A stretch of DNA of 64,000 bases, taken from Ustilaginoidea virens (taxonomy: Eukaryota; Ascomycota; Sordariomycetes; Hypocreales; Clavicipitaceae). Location of the stretch: contig NC_057320.1 in NCBI RefSeq assembly GCF_000687475.1, forward strand, positions 3,720,001-3,784,000, read 5' to 3'. The notes under the pieces were generated by a model. The model saw only the letters and a list, made by a program, of their open reading frames with translations, was not told the origin of the DNA and made no database searches. Below, in pieces: positions 12,107 through 24,353 of the stretch. Within the stretch, counting starts at the first letter, position 1. Each line of letters opens with the position of its first letter. A program made the translations under genes and the position numbers.

Positions 12107-14666
12107 TAATTACGGTAGACTAAAGGTTAGAAGGCAACCTTAACCAGGTCATAGTGGTATATAATCTATCAGCTATAACCCTTATAGAATATTCAACTAG
12201 GCCGTTTTATTCGTATATATAAAGGCTAGAGGTATTAAACTTTATACCTTATAAGGTAAGCCAATAGTTAAGCATTTTATTAATTTCGTTACAACCATTG
12301 TAGTGGAACTCAACATGGGTTTTACTATATCTGACCTGCAGGCTTTATATAAAGCCTTATAATGCTGTAAATACCGTGGTACCTTCCCTATTAGGCAGTA
12401 AGTAAAGCTAATGGAATCGGGATTTTCTATCCACTAATATAAGAGCAATAGGTCGTTTATTATATAGTGTAGGTGATATAGCAAAAGTATCACCTTCTAT
12501 AATATCCAGGCATTTAGCTAGATTAGATATTGCATCCTTAGAGGGTTATCTAACCTTCTTAGCCTGCATATAGGCCAGGCAGCGAAAATCAGCATCTTTA
12601 ACCTTATCGAGATTAGGCAGACCAGACATATTAGCACAGGTCTTTTTAAGTAGCTAAATACCTATATGCCCTAGCCGTATATGTCAAATGCCGGCTAATT
12701 GTAATATCTTCTGATATTCTGTATCAGCTATTATAGGGGCAGGAGAACTAGTAGTACTAGTCTATATAGGCCTAGTTTATATAGGCATAGTAGGGTTAGT
12801 AACCTCTATAGGGTCTTCGCTATTCGTAATAACAAGAGGGTTAATAGGGCTAGTAGCCTCTACAGGTTCCTTACTAATTATATTAATAGGAATAGGGGTA
12901 ATAGTGGTATCTATAGGATCACTATAATCAGCAGGGTTAGGTAAGGCTAGGGACCTCTACTACTATACTATTAATATAGTAGCTGCAAGGTTAATACAGT
13001 AGTAGTATATCTATTCCTTTCTGTAGAAGGAAAAAGCTATATTTTTCAAAATTAAAAATGCCAATGCATTTACGGCTTGCTAACTATAGCTGATTTTTAA
13101 TTAATACCCCTTTAGCGGCATAGTGCTTTACGCCACTAATGATATTAATATCTAGAGCAGGAATATATAATGCATTCTTAAGCTTTATGGTGCCCCATTT
13201 GGTAGGATTAATGCCTTATAATATAGTAAATCGTGCTGTGCCCCAACCAGTAGGGGAGATAGGGCCGCCATTAGTAGTAATTATAGGCTTATCACCCTTC
13301 TTAAAGTAGTGAAAAGTAGTGAAATGTTTCTTATTATTAATAATATGATAAGTAGAGCCTATATTGTAAAGGAGGGCATTCTTAGGGGTCCTACCGCCTG
13401 ATTTAGCACTATAGCTTATAGCCAAAGGCTAGGTATCAGGTAATATAGTAGAAGAAGAATAAGATATATTAGTATCCTAGGTATTATAATTGCCTATAAT
13501 AAAGGACTCGATATCTTACTAATTACTATTATTATTAGAATTCTTATTATTAGAGTCCTATTTCTTCTTCTGCTACTACTTCTTTTTAGTAGAATTATTC
13601 TTACTATTATTAGTAGAAGTAGTATTAGTAGACCCTTTATTCTTAGGGTCCTTAGAAGCCTTAGGCTTATTTATAGCTACTTTACTAGACCCCTTAGAAT
13701 GCTATTCTTCTAGTAAGTTAACTATAAAGTACTAGAGGTTAAATTTGCTGCTATTAATAACGCCCTAGGCGCTATAAGCCCTAATTATAGAGCGTTAGCA
13801 TTCTATCTAGCGGGTAAATACCCCCTCTATAGCCTATAAATACTAGTTAACTTAGTTGAAAGAGTCGATCTTAGAACCTAGGATTTTAAGGCGAGAAATA
13901 TAGCTATTAAATTTGCTATTAAAAGCCTCTAAGGTGCCTTTATAACCGGTAAATATAAGGGTATAACAGGTAGGGTATAAGTATGCCTACTATACTTCTA
14001 GTGAGTAGCAATATTAGGCCATAAGTAAAAGGTAGGCTTCCTCTAAGTTATTATACCAGTCTATAGCCTCTGCAGCCTCTTTACTATAGCTATTCCTTAG
14101 CATTAGTAGTAAAAGGGCCTATTTAGACTTATTAAAATGCCTAGCTATAGAGGGGTCGTTAATAAAGTTAGCTATTTTAAAGGCCCTAAGTTATATTATA
14201 AGGGCCTGCTTCTACTAGTCGAAATTATAGGGACTTTTTAGCTTCTATAACTCTTTAAAGCGGTTAGCAGTCTTAGCTAATTCTTTAATAGCCTCATCAC
14301 TAATTTAGTTAGTAATAGTAGGTGCTATATTATTATAAATAGGCTGTTTACCCTTATATCTTATAGGGGTAGAAGGTTGGTCTTAATCTATTTCTATAAT
14401 ATCATCCTTATTAGTATCCTTAGTAGTGGTCATCCTAGTGGAAGGTCCAGCTTTAGTAATATTAGTACGCTCCTTTTTAATAGCCTAAGTGGCCTAGGGG
14501 GTCTGTAGGTTATTATTTTGCTTAGTAATTAGGCCTTATATAAGGCTAATTAGGGTATTCATCTGAGACTTCATATTGTTTATATCCAACTATAGTTATA
14601 TATTAGGATCGGCTTTAGAGCTAGAATCCATAGGGACCTTATAAGTGGAAGGCCCTGATTGTGCCA
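12107..14666 (-). pseudogene. Copia B gag, protease and integrase core
   Basis: N-terminal half of the Copia B polyprotein frame, ATG at 14664-14666. Gag covers about 13700-14666. The protease region at 13216-13425 is open for 69 codons, but the active-site DTGS seen in Copia A is NIGS here, Asp to Asn, as RIP on the template strand would produce. The GAG-pre-integrase and integrase core follow down to 12107. Stops are almost all TAG or TAA. Confidence 0.82.
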
Positions 14667-15090
14667 TTATAGTGGTTAAAAGTCGTTAAAAAATGGTGCC
14701 GATAGTTATAAAAACAAAGGAATAACTAGCTTGCTAGCTAGTAAAATAGTTGAATAATTAATTAAATAACCAATATATATAGTGACTAATAGCCTACTAT
14801 AATAAATAACCGCAGTATATAGCGGTAAGTCTCAGTATAAAAAACACAGGTGCCGTAGGTGCCGTAATATAAATATCGTAACTTCCGTGGGTGCCGTAGG
14901 TGCCGTGAAATAAATCCCGTAAGTTCCGTAGGTACCGTAGGTGCCGTGCCGTAGGTGCCGTAGGTGCCATAAAATAAATCCCGTAAGTACCGTGAGTAAT
15001 GTGATATAACTATTATTACTGCCGCAAGTGCCGTAATATAAGGGTACCGTAAGTGCCGTACCACAAATATTATATATAGAATTATCAGAA
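14667..15090 (-). repeat. Copia B leader with 9-bp tandem repeats
   Basis: Untranslated leader between gag and the missing 5' LTR. Positions about 14845-15064 contain a degenerate array of the 9-mer GTGCCGTAG (with GTGCCGTAA and GTTCCGTAG variants), broken by AT spacers. A matching array is in the leader of Copia A at about 32165-32470. Open stretches here are by-products of the 9-bp period, not genes. Confidence 0.75.
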
Positions 15091-15278
15091 TGCACAGGGA
15101 AAATGCGATAATGCTTGATTGAAGGAACCAAGTCTCCTCGAAGAGACTTATATTCCCAGCTATTTATAGTGGGAAAAAGGGTACCCCTAAGGGCCTACTG
15201 ATCTAGGGGGAACTTAGTACATCCGACCTCGGATATGACCGATATCCACATTACAAACAAGCCAATTTCCCTCTAACA
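15091..15278 (-). repeat. 3' LTR of Copia E (left edge uncertain)
   Basis: Minus-strand LTR beginning TGTTAGAGGGAAATTGGC at 15278, with a TATA box (CTATAAATAGC) near 15165. The other edge cannot be fixed because the partner LTR is absent; TG dinucleotides at 15091 or 15112 are the candidates. It sits in the leader of Copia B, implying that Copia E inserted into Copia B. Confidence 0.6.
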
Positions 15279-15290
15279 CACCCCCTCAGG
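15279..15290 (-). other. Polypurine tract of Copia E
   Basis: CCTGAGGGGGTG on the minus strand directly before the LTR start TGTTAGAGGG. It fixes the orientation and 3' boundary of Copia E. Confidence 0.7.
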
Positions 15291-17080
15291 ATATGCTTTC
15301 TCAAGGATATCCTGCCATATAGTTAAATTCAATGCAAAGCAAGATAACAAGTAGAAATATCAATCCACTCAAAACGATGTGCTTAAAATAACGGTGCCGT
15401 TATTAAATAGGCTACCTATTCAGGGGTAAATTAGCCCAATAGCACATATACAAAGTAAGGAAATAGCAATAAACCGTAGATTCTAATTTTCTATAGGAAA
15501 CAAATGCAGCTATTGAAAAACCCCTTTTAATCTGATTTTTTAGGGCGTCTTTTAATCCTTATGAGGCTCTTTCTTACCACTAAAATTAGTATCGTAAGAC
15601 TATAGTCCGGTATCATAGGATCCTTTCAAAATAATAAGCCTAAGCTGCCGGCAGAAGATTTCAAATTTCTAGCCTATTAGGGGCTTTATGAAACCATTAG
15701 CGACTATATTGCCTGTTAGAACCTATATAATATCGATTGTTCCTTTTTGAACCTCCTGGCGCAGCTAATAATAATGAATATCTATATAACGAAGCTGCAT
15801 TATAAGCTTGAAGAATTCCTCTTTTAATAGGCGAATAGTCTAGATATTATCGCATTAAATTATAGGAATATCGGCATACAATTAAAGCCCAACTTCCTCG
15901 CATAATCTCTTAAAGGCGATAACCTCCTTTACCGTATAAGATATCGCAAGAAGCTCTGCCTCTATTAACGATATTATAATAGTATCTTATTGACCCAATT
16001 TATATATAATCGGGCCGCCAAAGAGCTTAATTATATAGCCCTGACTGCTTCATCGCATCGTAATATTATCGGCATAGGAAGCATCAGAAAATGCCTCTAT
16101 TTCTACTATATTAGCCCTGAATTCTATCGCGGTATTCTTCTATATGTAGCTGTAGTCGAGTGCCTTCCTTACGGCTTATAAATGGTCTAGACCTAGATTT
16201 TAAAGGAATCTTGATAGCTGCGATCCAATATAGCCTAGTTTAGGCCTTATAATTATAATTGGATATACTAACGAGCCTACTATCAATTAGTATTGCTTTA
16301 TATTGTATAGTTTAGCTATCCTATTAAATGCCTTAAGTCTTATAGCGTATAGCGGGTGCTCTAGAAAGCGGTCTTTAGCATCGTCGAATGCGGTAAGGTT
16401 ATATTTAATTGCTAGCTTATCGAAATAAGCCCTCTATATAAGCCACAACTTTCCGGCCGTATGGTTGCAAATAACCTTAATTGCTAGGAACCACTATAGC
16501 TCGCTAAGATCCTTAATCTTAAATGCCGCTATTAATACCGTATAGAACGATTTGAATGCCTTTATTCGTAATTTATAGTAAAGCACGATTAGGTTATTAA
16601 CGTAGAAGAATATAATAAGGAAGCTATTAATAAAGATATAAGGGTCCTTATAGACCTATTTGAAGCCTTATTATAATAGGAATCGTAATAACTCTTTAAA
16701 CTATAATAGTAGGGACCTTCGAAGCCCGTATAGGGCACGCAATAACCAAATAAATATAAAACTATTGTGGAATCCATTAGGTTATTTGCAATAGATAGTC
16801 TCGTCAAGTAGTGCATTAAGAAAAGCCGTAACGAAATCATATTGGTGCGTTTCTAAATTAAAGAAGTATATTAACGCTATAAGAAGCCGGAATATATATG
16901 CCGCAAGCGCTACTGCCTAGGTATCACGAAGATTATAGGGTTATTAATTACTATAAATGCATAATCGTGCCTTATAACTAATGAGATACCTATCTTAGTC
17001 CCATTTATAGGCAAACACCCACTTTAAGTCTAATAGCTTAATCTTAGGGTCGATAGATAAATTATTTTATTAAATAATAC
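15291..17080 (-). pseudogene. Copia E RT and RNase H part
   Basis: Minus-strand Copia reverse transcriptase and RNase H, RIP-degraded. The RT active site reads YVNN at 16593-16604, where YVDD is expected: both catalytic Asp codons changed to Asn by G-to-A. The frame is continued to the right, beyond Copia G, at 24354. Stops are frequent throughout. Confidence 0.75.
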
Positions 17081-17427
17081 TGTTGATATAAACTCGGGGT
17101 ACCCAGTTATACATAGGGTCGCGCGCGTGGTATTATATACCGTGGGGTCACCAGTCAAAGGTATAATTACTTCTTTGATTATGACTAACTAACTAAGAGG
17201 AAAGAAAGGAAGCAAAAGAGTAATTATACGATGTGGCCTTTTTGTGCGTGCCGTAGTCATATGCATTGGCGCGGTCGGGCCGGGCTGCCCGCGTGCCCTA
17301 CCGGGCTCAGGGGCATAGGGGCAAAGGGGCAAAAGTGGCCAAAGTGGCCACATCGTGTGCAACAGGTATACGCGGCATATCCGTCGCAATATGCCCAATT
17401 GGGCACCTTATGATAGCGATTCCGATA
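17081..17427 (-). repeat. 3' LTR of Copia G
   Basis: 347 bp, TGTTGATATAAACTCGGGG to AGCGATTCCGATA on the plus strand. The central 130 bp are GC-rich (GGGGCAAAGGGGCAAAAGTGGCC) and give spurious open frames on both strands. Confidence 0.9.
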
Positions 17428-20400
17428 CTGGCAGCTTCTCTTTTTATAGAAGCAAACATCGGAATCGCTAGGATATAAGGCGCACATATAGAAAAGAAAG
17501 TGCGGCGCGGTCTCGGCAGGTTATGCCGCTAATAACGCTATCGCGCCGCGCGGCCAGCTTATATAGGATCATACCGTACAGCCAATATATTGAATATCGC
17601 AGCCAAAATAAAAAGGTAAAAAGGGGCAGTAGTAAACGCAGTAAAAGCAATAAATGCACACAATATTAAATATAGGAAAATCACAATATTAAACATAGGA
17701 AAATCTATACACTTGCCACCTATAATATTACTAATACCTCCTAAACGCAGTTAGATATTGACTAGCCTTTTTACCCACCCTTCCATACGTATAATAGCCT
17801 TATTTTAGTCGATAAAGGTCTTAAGGGCTTTATTAGGCATTCCTTTAGTTATTGCATCGGCGAGATTATTATTCCCATTAATCTAGCAGATCTTATATAT
17901 CTCCCGGCGCTTGTATGACTATTATAAGGCTATAATATCTATTATAAGCCTTTTCTCCTTTATAGTACCTAGCTTAATAAGGCATTCGTATAGTAAAAAC
18001 GAGTCTATACATATAACGGTAGGGATCTTCGGCAATCCTAGCCTGCTAGTAATTATATTAAGGGTCGTGCCTATCGCGTATATAATATCGACCCCTTACA
18101 CCATACTATACAGCTCTAAAGCGAGTGCGCTATACGTTATACACTTACTCTTTATAGAGCTATAAGTAATAATATTACCGGTTAGTTGGAAGGCGTTATT
18201 TATAGTATCTATCTTATTCCTTAGCATAATTACGTAACCAATCTAGGAGCTTAAATCTTTATTGTTAGCAAAGGATCCGTCAATAAATATAAAGATCTTA
18301 GCTATAGTAAGGGCCAAATTGATATACCGTAAGCTATAATCCTAGTTATCGCGCTGCTATTAAAGGCGCTTATTCAACCTCGCGATATCCTTAGGGTCAG
18401 GCTGTTGATATTATGCCGCGACGGATAGGTCGAAAGATGCCTCAGGCTGGCAGACCATAGCTATATAAATACCGCGAGCGCATTATTCGATATAATTACG
18501 CTAGGCTATAGGCGCATTCTTATCGATGGTCGCGATCTTCTTACTTTAACCTTTCTGGCGTAATATTATACCGTTAGTATTAGCCATCAGCATACACCCA
18601 TTAAATATCAGGGGCACGGTTAGTAATAGCTTCGTTTTAGGCTTAGCGTTAAAGCCTGCCTTAGTAAGCTCCAATTCTTCCCATTAGAAGAAGGCATTAT
18701 TACTTAGGCTAAAGGTATTGTTAATCTATATACTTACGATACCGAAGTATATGCTAGTATCGCTAGCATAGTTAGGAGCATCAGTACGGTTAGTATTGTT
18801 ATTACCGGCGGATATCAGCAAATAGGGGTCGTAGGTTGATATAGTTATGCCCAATTTCTCGCGATAGTGCCGGAAATATATCGCCCACCAGTAGGTGCCT
18901 GCCTTAGCTATTCCGTATAATAGCTTTACCACTTCCATAATCGTATTATTAGGGTATTAGTAAGCTATTTGCTTAGGTAACTTAGCAATGATCGACCGAT
19001 TAAGGGTGGTTAATAACTATATATAAGCCTATATGATATTACGTATCTAGAGGAATAAGCCGTAAGAGCGTTATAGTAATAGGGCTAATAATATAAGTAG
19101 CCGCTGACTAGCCTATTGGATTGTAGGGGACTAAGTTAATATCAATTGCTTTTCATTATTACTATAGCCTTATATAACGAGTCGTGATTTCTTATAGGGC
19201 GTATCTATGCTTTTACCCTTAATCTCTCGCACTATACGTAAGTTAAATAGATGTTAGGCTTTATATTTACCGATATCAAAGGTAATAAATCAGAATATAT
19301 CGCGGGCCTATAACGCTTCTACCTCTATACGGTCAGACTATTTAAAGGGGGCTCCTAGGGTTATTATCTTCCCTTCCCGGTATAATTAACTAATAAGCTA
19401 TAGGTTGGCTTACTCTTTTGCGGTTAGGAAAAAGGCATCAATAATAGTATTAGAAGCAATAGCATTAACGAAAGCCTCTTCTTAGTCCTTATTGATTATA
19501 ACATCGGATATTACACATACTAGCGGTAGTAATAGTAATACTGGTCGGATCTGATCCAAGCTAATAGCCAGCGATAGATATATCGCGGCTGCAGGTATTA
19601 ATAATATCTCGGCTGTAAGTATCATCGCGGTTAGAGGTACGGCTATAGCTGGAGCCGGTATCCTGATTTCTAGCCGGCCGGGGCGGGCCGGGCCTTTAGT
19701 ATAGATAATATCTTCAGCATTATTGGCAGTAGGATTATCAAGGTCGTAGTTATAAGGCTTGACGACCATTAACCGGAATTTAACAGGGCCATATAGCATC
19801 TATACGATATAGGTTTTACCTTTGAGGCTGATTAGCCGGTACGGCCTATACTATCCACCCTTTTCTCTCTATACCTATATATTTAACTATAGGGGTAGTC
19901 GGTAGATAGGCCGCGTATCTAGGCCATTCCATTAGGCGAGGGCATTATAAACTTATCGCTTAGCAAGGCATTTCCTAGCTTTATTAGTAGCCTTTCGTAA
20001 TATTAAGGCGTATTATAATACTGATAAGCTAGGGGGTAAATCATCTATAAGTTAAAGATATACTCTAAAGACTAATAATATAGGCACTAGACCGTTAGGT
20101 CTAGCGGAATCGTTAACAGCCTTTATAGTAAGCTATAATTTCTATTCCTTTATTATTAGGTCGCCTACTTCGTTGTCAATAATGGTATAGGCTCGGCGTA
20201 ATAAGGCATAATATCTTTCGACCTTACTAATACTATTATAGGCTTCTATAGGAATTTCATCTATATTAATAGATAGAAGCCGGGCATTATAATGGAATTT
20301 AGTGGAGGCGAAATTAGGGCCAGTATTATAAACAATCTAATCCAGTAGGCCAAGGTATATATCTATTTAGTATTCCTTAAGGGCATTCTAAATATCGCAG

Positions 20401-21500
20401 GCCTTCTGTCTTTATAGATCAAGAAATCTAGCTGCCTAGAAGCTTATCGCAGCATCCATAATATATAATACTAGCCGATTATCAATATAAAGGATATCTA
20501 TAATTATCTTATAGTTAAATTAGCGGTCATCCTTTAATATGAATTTAAATCGGCTAGGTGCCTTTGCATTCATCTAGTATTAATAGCATATATAGGTAAT
20601 ACTTTCGATGATATTGCGGTTAATATTATTATAACTAGCCCGTTAAAGCAATTTGGTAAGCCTATTAATAGAGGGGTGCCCAAATCGACGATATAGCTAA
20701 CGGATTTCCTATAACAATAGATAAAAGGCTATAGTATCTATAGCATTAAGAGTCCACTATAGATATCCCTATTTCCTAATAATAGGGACCTTAATATCCC
20801 CTTAGATTAATAGGTTATCAATATTATCAAGCTTTATACCTATCCTATCTATATCTATAATAGAATAAAGGAAGGGGGTGCCGCTATTAAGGACGTAGAA
20901 AGGGATATTACCGAATATCATCAGAATATTCAATATACCGGAAGATATAGTAGAGCTAGCGCCGAAGTTTACTATATGTTTTTTATTAGTCGCCTCGATA
21001 ATCAGGGTCTTTATTAATCTTATTAGGGCCTTTGCTTAACCTAGGCCTACTATTAATAGGCCGGAAGCGCTAGTATCTAGTAGGATTCTACGGAAGGTAT
21101 AGTCACCATACTATTCTTCTTTTAGAAAGGCAGAATTATAGTTTAATAGTAAGGGCATTCGGAAGGGGTTAATCTATAGGAAGGCATATCGGTATAATTC
21201 ATCCTATAGGGCTTGCAATATCTCGATAGATAAAGGTAACGGTTCTGATTGCATAAGGGCTAGGAAATATTACATAGCTGTAATTTGTAGTGTGATAGCA
21301 TTCTCTGCATCCTATTGTGCATCCCCTACTATTATGACTTTAATATCTTTAACGATATTATTAAAATCGGCATCTTCAAGGCCTTGCATAGGCCCCTTAT
21401 ATTCCTATAGGAAAATACGGAATTTTTTATTATTAGGGGCGGTACGGTTAGAACGGTTCTTTAGCCATTATGCCTTTAATTCTTATTGCTCTTTATTAGT
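17428..21500 (-). pseudogene. Copia G integrase, RT and RNase H
   Basis: Minus strand, RIP-degraded. A 70-codon open piece at 18726-18938 carries the RT signature LLYGIAKAGTYWW and later YDPYLLI, matching Copia LLYGLKQA...DPCLF. The catalytic Asp pair just after it reads INN where the family has TDD. The piece at 19482-19799 is the variable linker between integrase and RT, Pro/Ala/Ile-rich. Integrase lies to the right. The region cannot encode a product. Confidence 0.75.
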
Positions 21501-24006
21501 ATAATTAGATAACTAATATCCTAATTTATTGCAAATAAAGCATCTTCTTTAACGAGGCCTAGCTAGAAAAGCGCGATTTTATTATTGCCGTTGATACTAC
21601 TACTATAGGCCGAATCGGCGTTAAGGGCGTTAATGCCAATCGTTAGATTAACTATATCTACAGTCTATAAACAATACTATATTATCATTAATATCTTTAA
21701 TATCCTGATATTATTAGGGTTGCTATTAAAGGAAATAATACTATTAAGTCATATAGATAGTCTTATAGATAGAAAGGGATCGCTATAGGTCAGTAGCGAG
21801 GCCTTCGAATATAAGGGCATAACGATATAGTGCCTGGCTACACTTAGGGGTATCCCTTACAGCATTAAACACTTATCGGTGAAGCTCTATATCAGCTGTA
21901 AAGGGGGGAAAAAGACTACAATATATATATTAAAATTCTTCTAATAGGATATTAAGGCATTCTAGCTTTAACTTATCGGGATATTTCGCGATAGTTAATT
22001 AGAGTATTATTCTATTCTAACGGTATAAATAGAATTGCTCCGTACTCTCATTTTCGAAATAGCTCTTAACTTTGCAGACTATATCGTTAAAAGTAAGGGT
22101 ATTGCAAATATATTCAATATTATCAAAGTAATAAGTCTCAGTATCGCCAATAAGTATGATTTGGAAGGCTCTAGCTAATATATTATCGGGTAATCCTAAT
22201 AGGCGGCACTTACTCTTAAAAGAGATAACTTTTAGTATAATAAAGTCATCCATTTTGCCGTTATATCTATCCTCTATATGATAGCTGTATAAGAGGTTAG
22301 ATATCTTCTTCGATACATTATTAAACCCGGTTCGGGTATAATCTTCTTAGTCAAACCCGGCCTCTATATAGGCTTTTCGGGTATAACTTTAGGGGTATTC
22401 CAAAGGGTATTCCAGAACAGCTTACTAATAGCCTTACGGTAGGCTAATAGGATCTCTAGCTAGTTTATCCTATAATTTAGGTCGGTCTAGGTTTATCGGT
22501 CCTCCCATTAAAACAGTCTATTCATCGGCCTAAGTAGTCCGATATTAACGGGAAGGGCTAGGTGCCATACCTATTTTTAGTATTATTAGATAAGGCGTTT
22601 AGGCCTAATATCTGGTATCACAGGCGGCGGCATTAATTTAATAGGTATCATCATCATTAGGGTCCTCTATTAAAGGAAGTATATCATTAGGGCCTATAAC
22701 TCGACCCTTATTAGGCATACTATAACCTCAAGGGGCATTAAAATAGCCGCCTCGGCTAGGGGTATAATCCCTAGGTTGATATAATTAATCGGGTTAGTCT
22801 TATAGGCTATAATCATCGGCTATTACATATTATTAATGATAGGAGCTTTCCCCTATTTCGAATAGCGGCCTATTATAAATAGGCGTCTTCCCTTTTAGTT
22901 ATTAGGACCGGCCCCTTTCTTTATCGGTAGAGGCAAGGTTAAAGGGCTTTTTCAATATAAAGGGGGGGACAATAGGTTATTATAACTATAATCGTGCTAT
23001 TAGTATAACGAAGTTCCTTAGCATTAATAGGGCTTATAAGAGCCGTAACGCGAGCCTTAGTAAGGGTATTCGTATAATTATTATAGGGGCTTATAATAAT
23101 AATAATGAGGGCCTTATACGTGTGTATAAGGGCGTATTTTAAAGCCTTTATATCTCTTACTCGGTATTACCGATAGGTAGTAAGGCTTCCTTAGTAGGGT
23201 TAAGCCGGGATAGGAATATACTGCGAGCAAATTGCCGGGTTACTTCCTCTTAAGGCCATTATAGATTCTATTATTATTAAAGGCATTTAAATAGGGTTAG
23301 TATTATTAGGGAACCCGATACTCTAATATATATACTACATTCCCGTAATATTGAGCGGAATTGCCGTAAAACCTAAGCGTTAATACGGCGGAATAAGGCT
23401 TTATTCCACTCGCTATAATCCTCGCGGAATTATTCCTAGAGATTATCATCTAAGTAGGTGTTTTCCTTATAGGTATCTATAAGGAACGCGATACGGTTAT
23501 ATAGCTATACATTCGTAGCATTATTAGGGTTGATAGGCTCTATAGCGTTAGTCCAATTATCGTTAAAAAGTGAGGCAAACCATTATATCCTTTCAGGTAG
23601 CTCTCGTGGTTATTATGATAATAATAATGATGAGGCTATAGTATTAAGGTAAGGGTTTGAAAGGGGGGGGGGGGGATATATTATAAGGAGTATAAGATTC
23701 CCTCTTGCAAAGAGTACAAGATTCGAAAGGGGGCTTTTACTATAGTAGTAAAAGAAAGAAAGAATAGGAAAAGGTTATAAATCGTTCTTCCTAAATGCTA
23801 AGGGTATCTTCAAATATTATGATATTTAGCGTAAGTTTCTTCCTTATGATAGACGAGGGGAAAGAGAGGTCATAAATCATTCTCCCTCTAATTAGCATAG
23901 CTAAGATTACTCAACTGCCTCTTCGATATTAATATCTTGCTAATCTATAATGCACCATTCTTTGCGGGATATTATCCTATAAGTGGTAGTTATCACCACT
24001 AATCAG
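21501..24006 (-). pseudogene. Copia G gag and leader
   Basis: A 78-codon open piece at 22017-22253 (starting MDDFIILKVISFKSKCRLLG) reads like a fungal Copia gag. A nucleocapsid knuckle RRCFICNKLGY is visible near 21545 on the minus strand, with Tyr where Cys is expected. Positions 23663-23675 contain a run of 13 G. Between about 22700 and 24006 only decayed gag and leader sequence is seen. Confidence 0.65.
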
Positions 24007-24353
24007 TATTGATATAAACTCGGGGTACCTAGTTATACGTAGGGTCGCACGCATGGTATTATATACCGTGGGGTCACCGGTCAAAGGTATAATTACTTCT
24101 TTAATTATAACTAACTAACTAAAAGGAAAGAAAGGAAGCAAAAGAGTAATTACATGATATGGCCTTTTTGTGCGTGCCGTAGTCACGTGCATCGGCGCGG
24201 TCGGGCCGGGCTGCCCGCGTGCCCTACCGGGCTCAGGGGCACAGGGGCAAAGGGGCAAAAGTGGCCAAAGTGGCCATATCGTGCGCAACGGGTGTGCGCG
24301 GCACATCCGTCGCAATGTGCCCAATTGGGCACCTTATGACAGCGATTCCGACA
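24007..24353 (-). repeat. 5' LTR of Copia G
   Basis: 347 bp, beginning TATTGATATAAACTCGGGG (RIP form of TGTTGATA...) and ending AGCGATTCCGACA. The GC-rich core is shared with the other LTR. The AATAC duplication follows. Confidence 0.9.

Larger units (their letters stand above)
1681..15090 (-). mobile_element. Copia B, Ty1/copia retrotransposon with three nested insertions
   Basis: Family-1 Copia element read on the minus strand: 3' LTR at 1681-2362, polypurine tract at 2363-2370, then RNase H, RT, integrase, protease, gag and a leader with 9-bp repeats up to about 15,090. The ancestral polyprotein frame runs from an ATG at 14666 to a TAA at 2487. Subtracting Gypsy A and the two solo LTRs, each with one TSD copy, leaves 5,058 nt, an exact multiple of three (1,686 codons) and close to the 1,656 codons of Copia A, which supports the nesting model. 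The copy is saturated with TAG/TAA stops and is dead. Its 5' LTR is not found: Copia E sequence begins in the leader. Confidence 0.85.
17081..24353 (-). mobile_element. Copia G, complete Ty1/copia retrotransposon
   Basis: 7,273 bp with two 347-bp LTRs (17081-17427 and 24007-24353) and perfect target duplication AATAC at 17076-17080 and 24354-24358, inserted in Copia E. On the minus strand the order is gag (about 21500-23900), integrase (about 19900-21200), RT (18700-19500) and RNase H (17430-18700). It is a different family from Copia A/B: its gag has a CxxC-type knuckle and the LTR is unrelated. RIP has replaced catalytic residues and introduced stops. Confidence 0.9.

Noticed and set aside
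14786..15131. Two minus-strand frames rich in Gly-Thr-Tyr repeats
   Set aside because: Result of the 9-bp leader array of Copia B; no match to any domain.
17189..17487. Overlapping open frames on both strands, repeated at 24115-24379
   Set aside because: They sit in the GC-rich core of the Copia G LTR and are open in many frames; composition effect.
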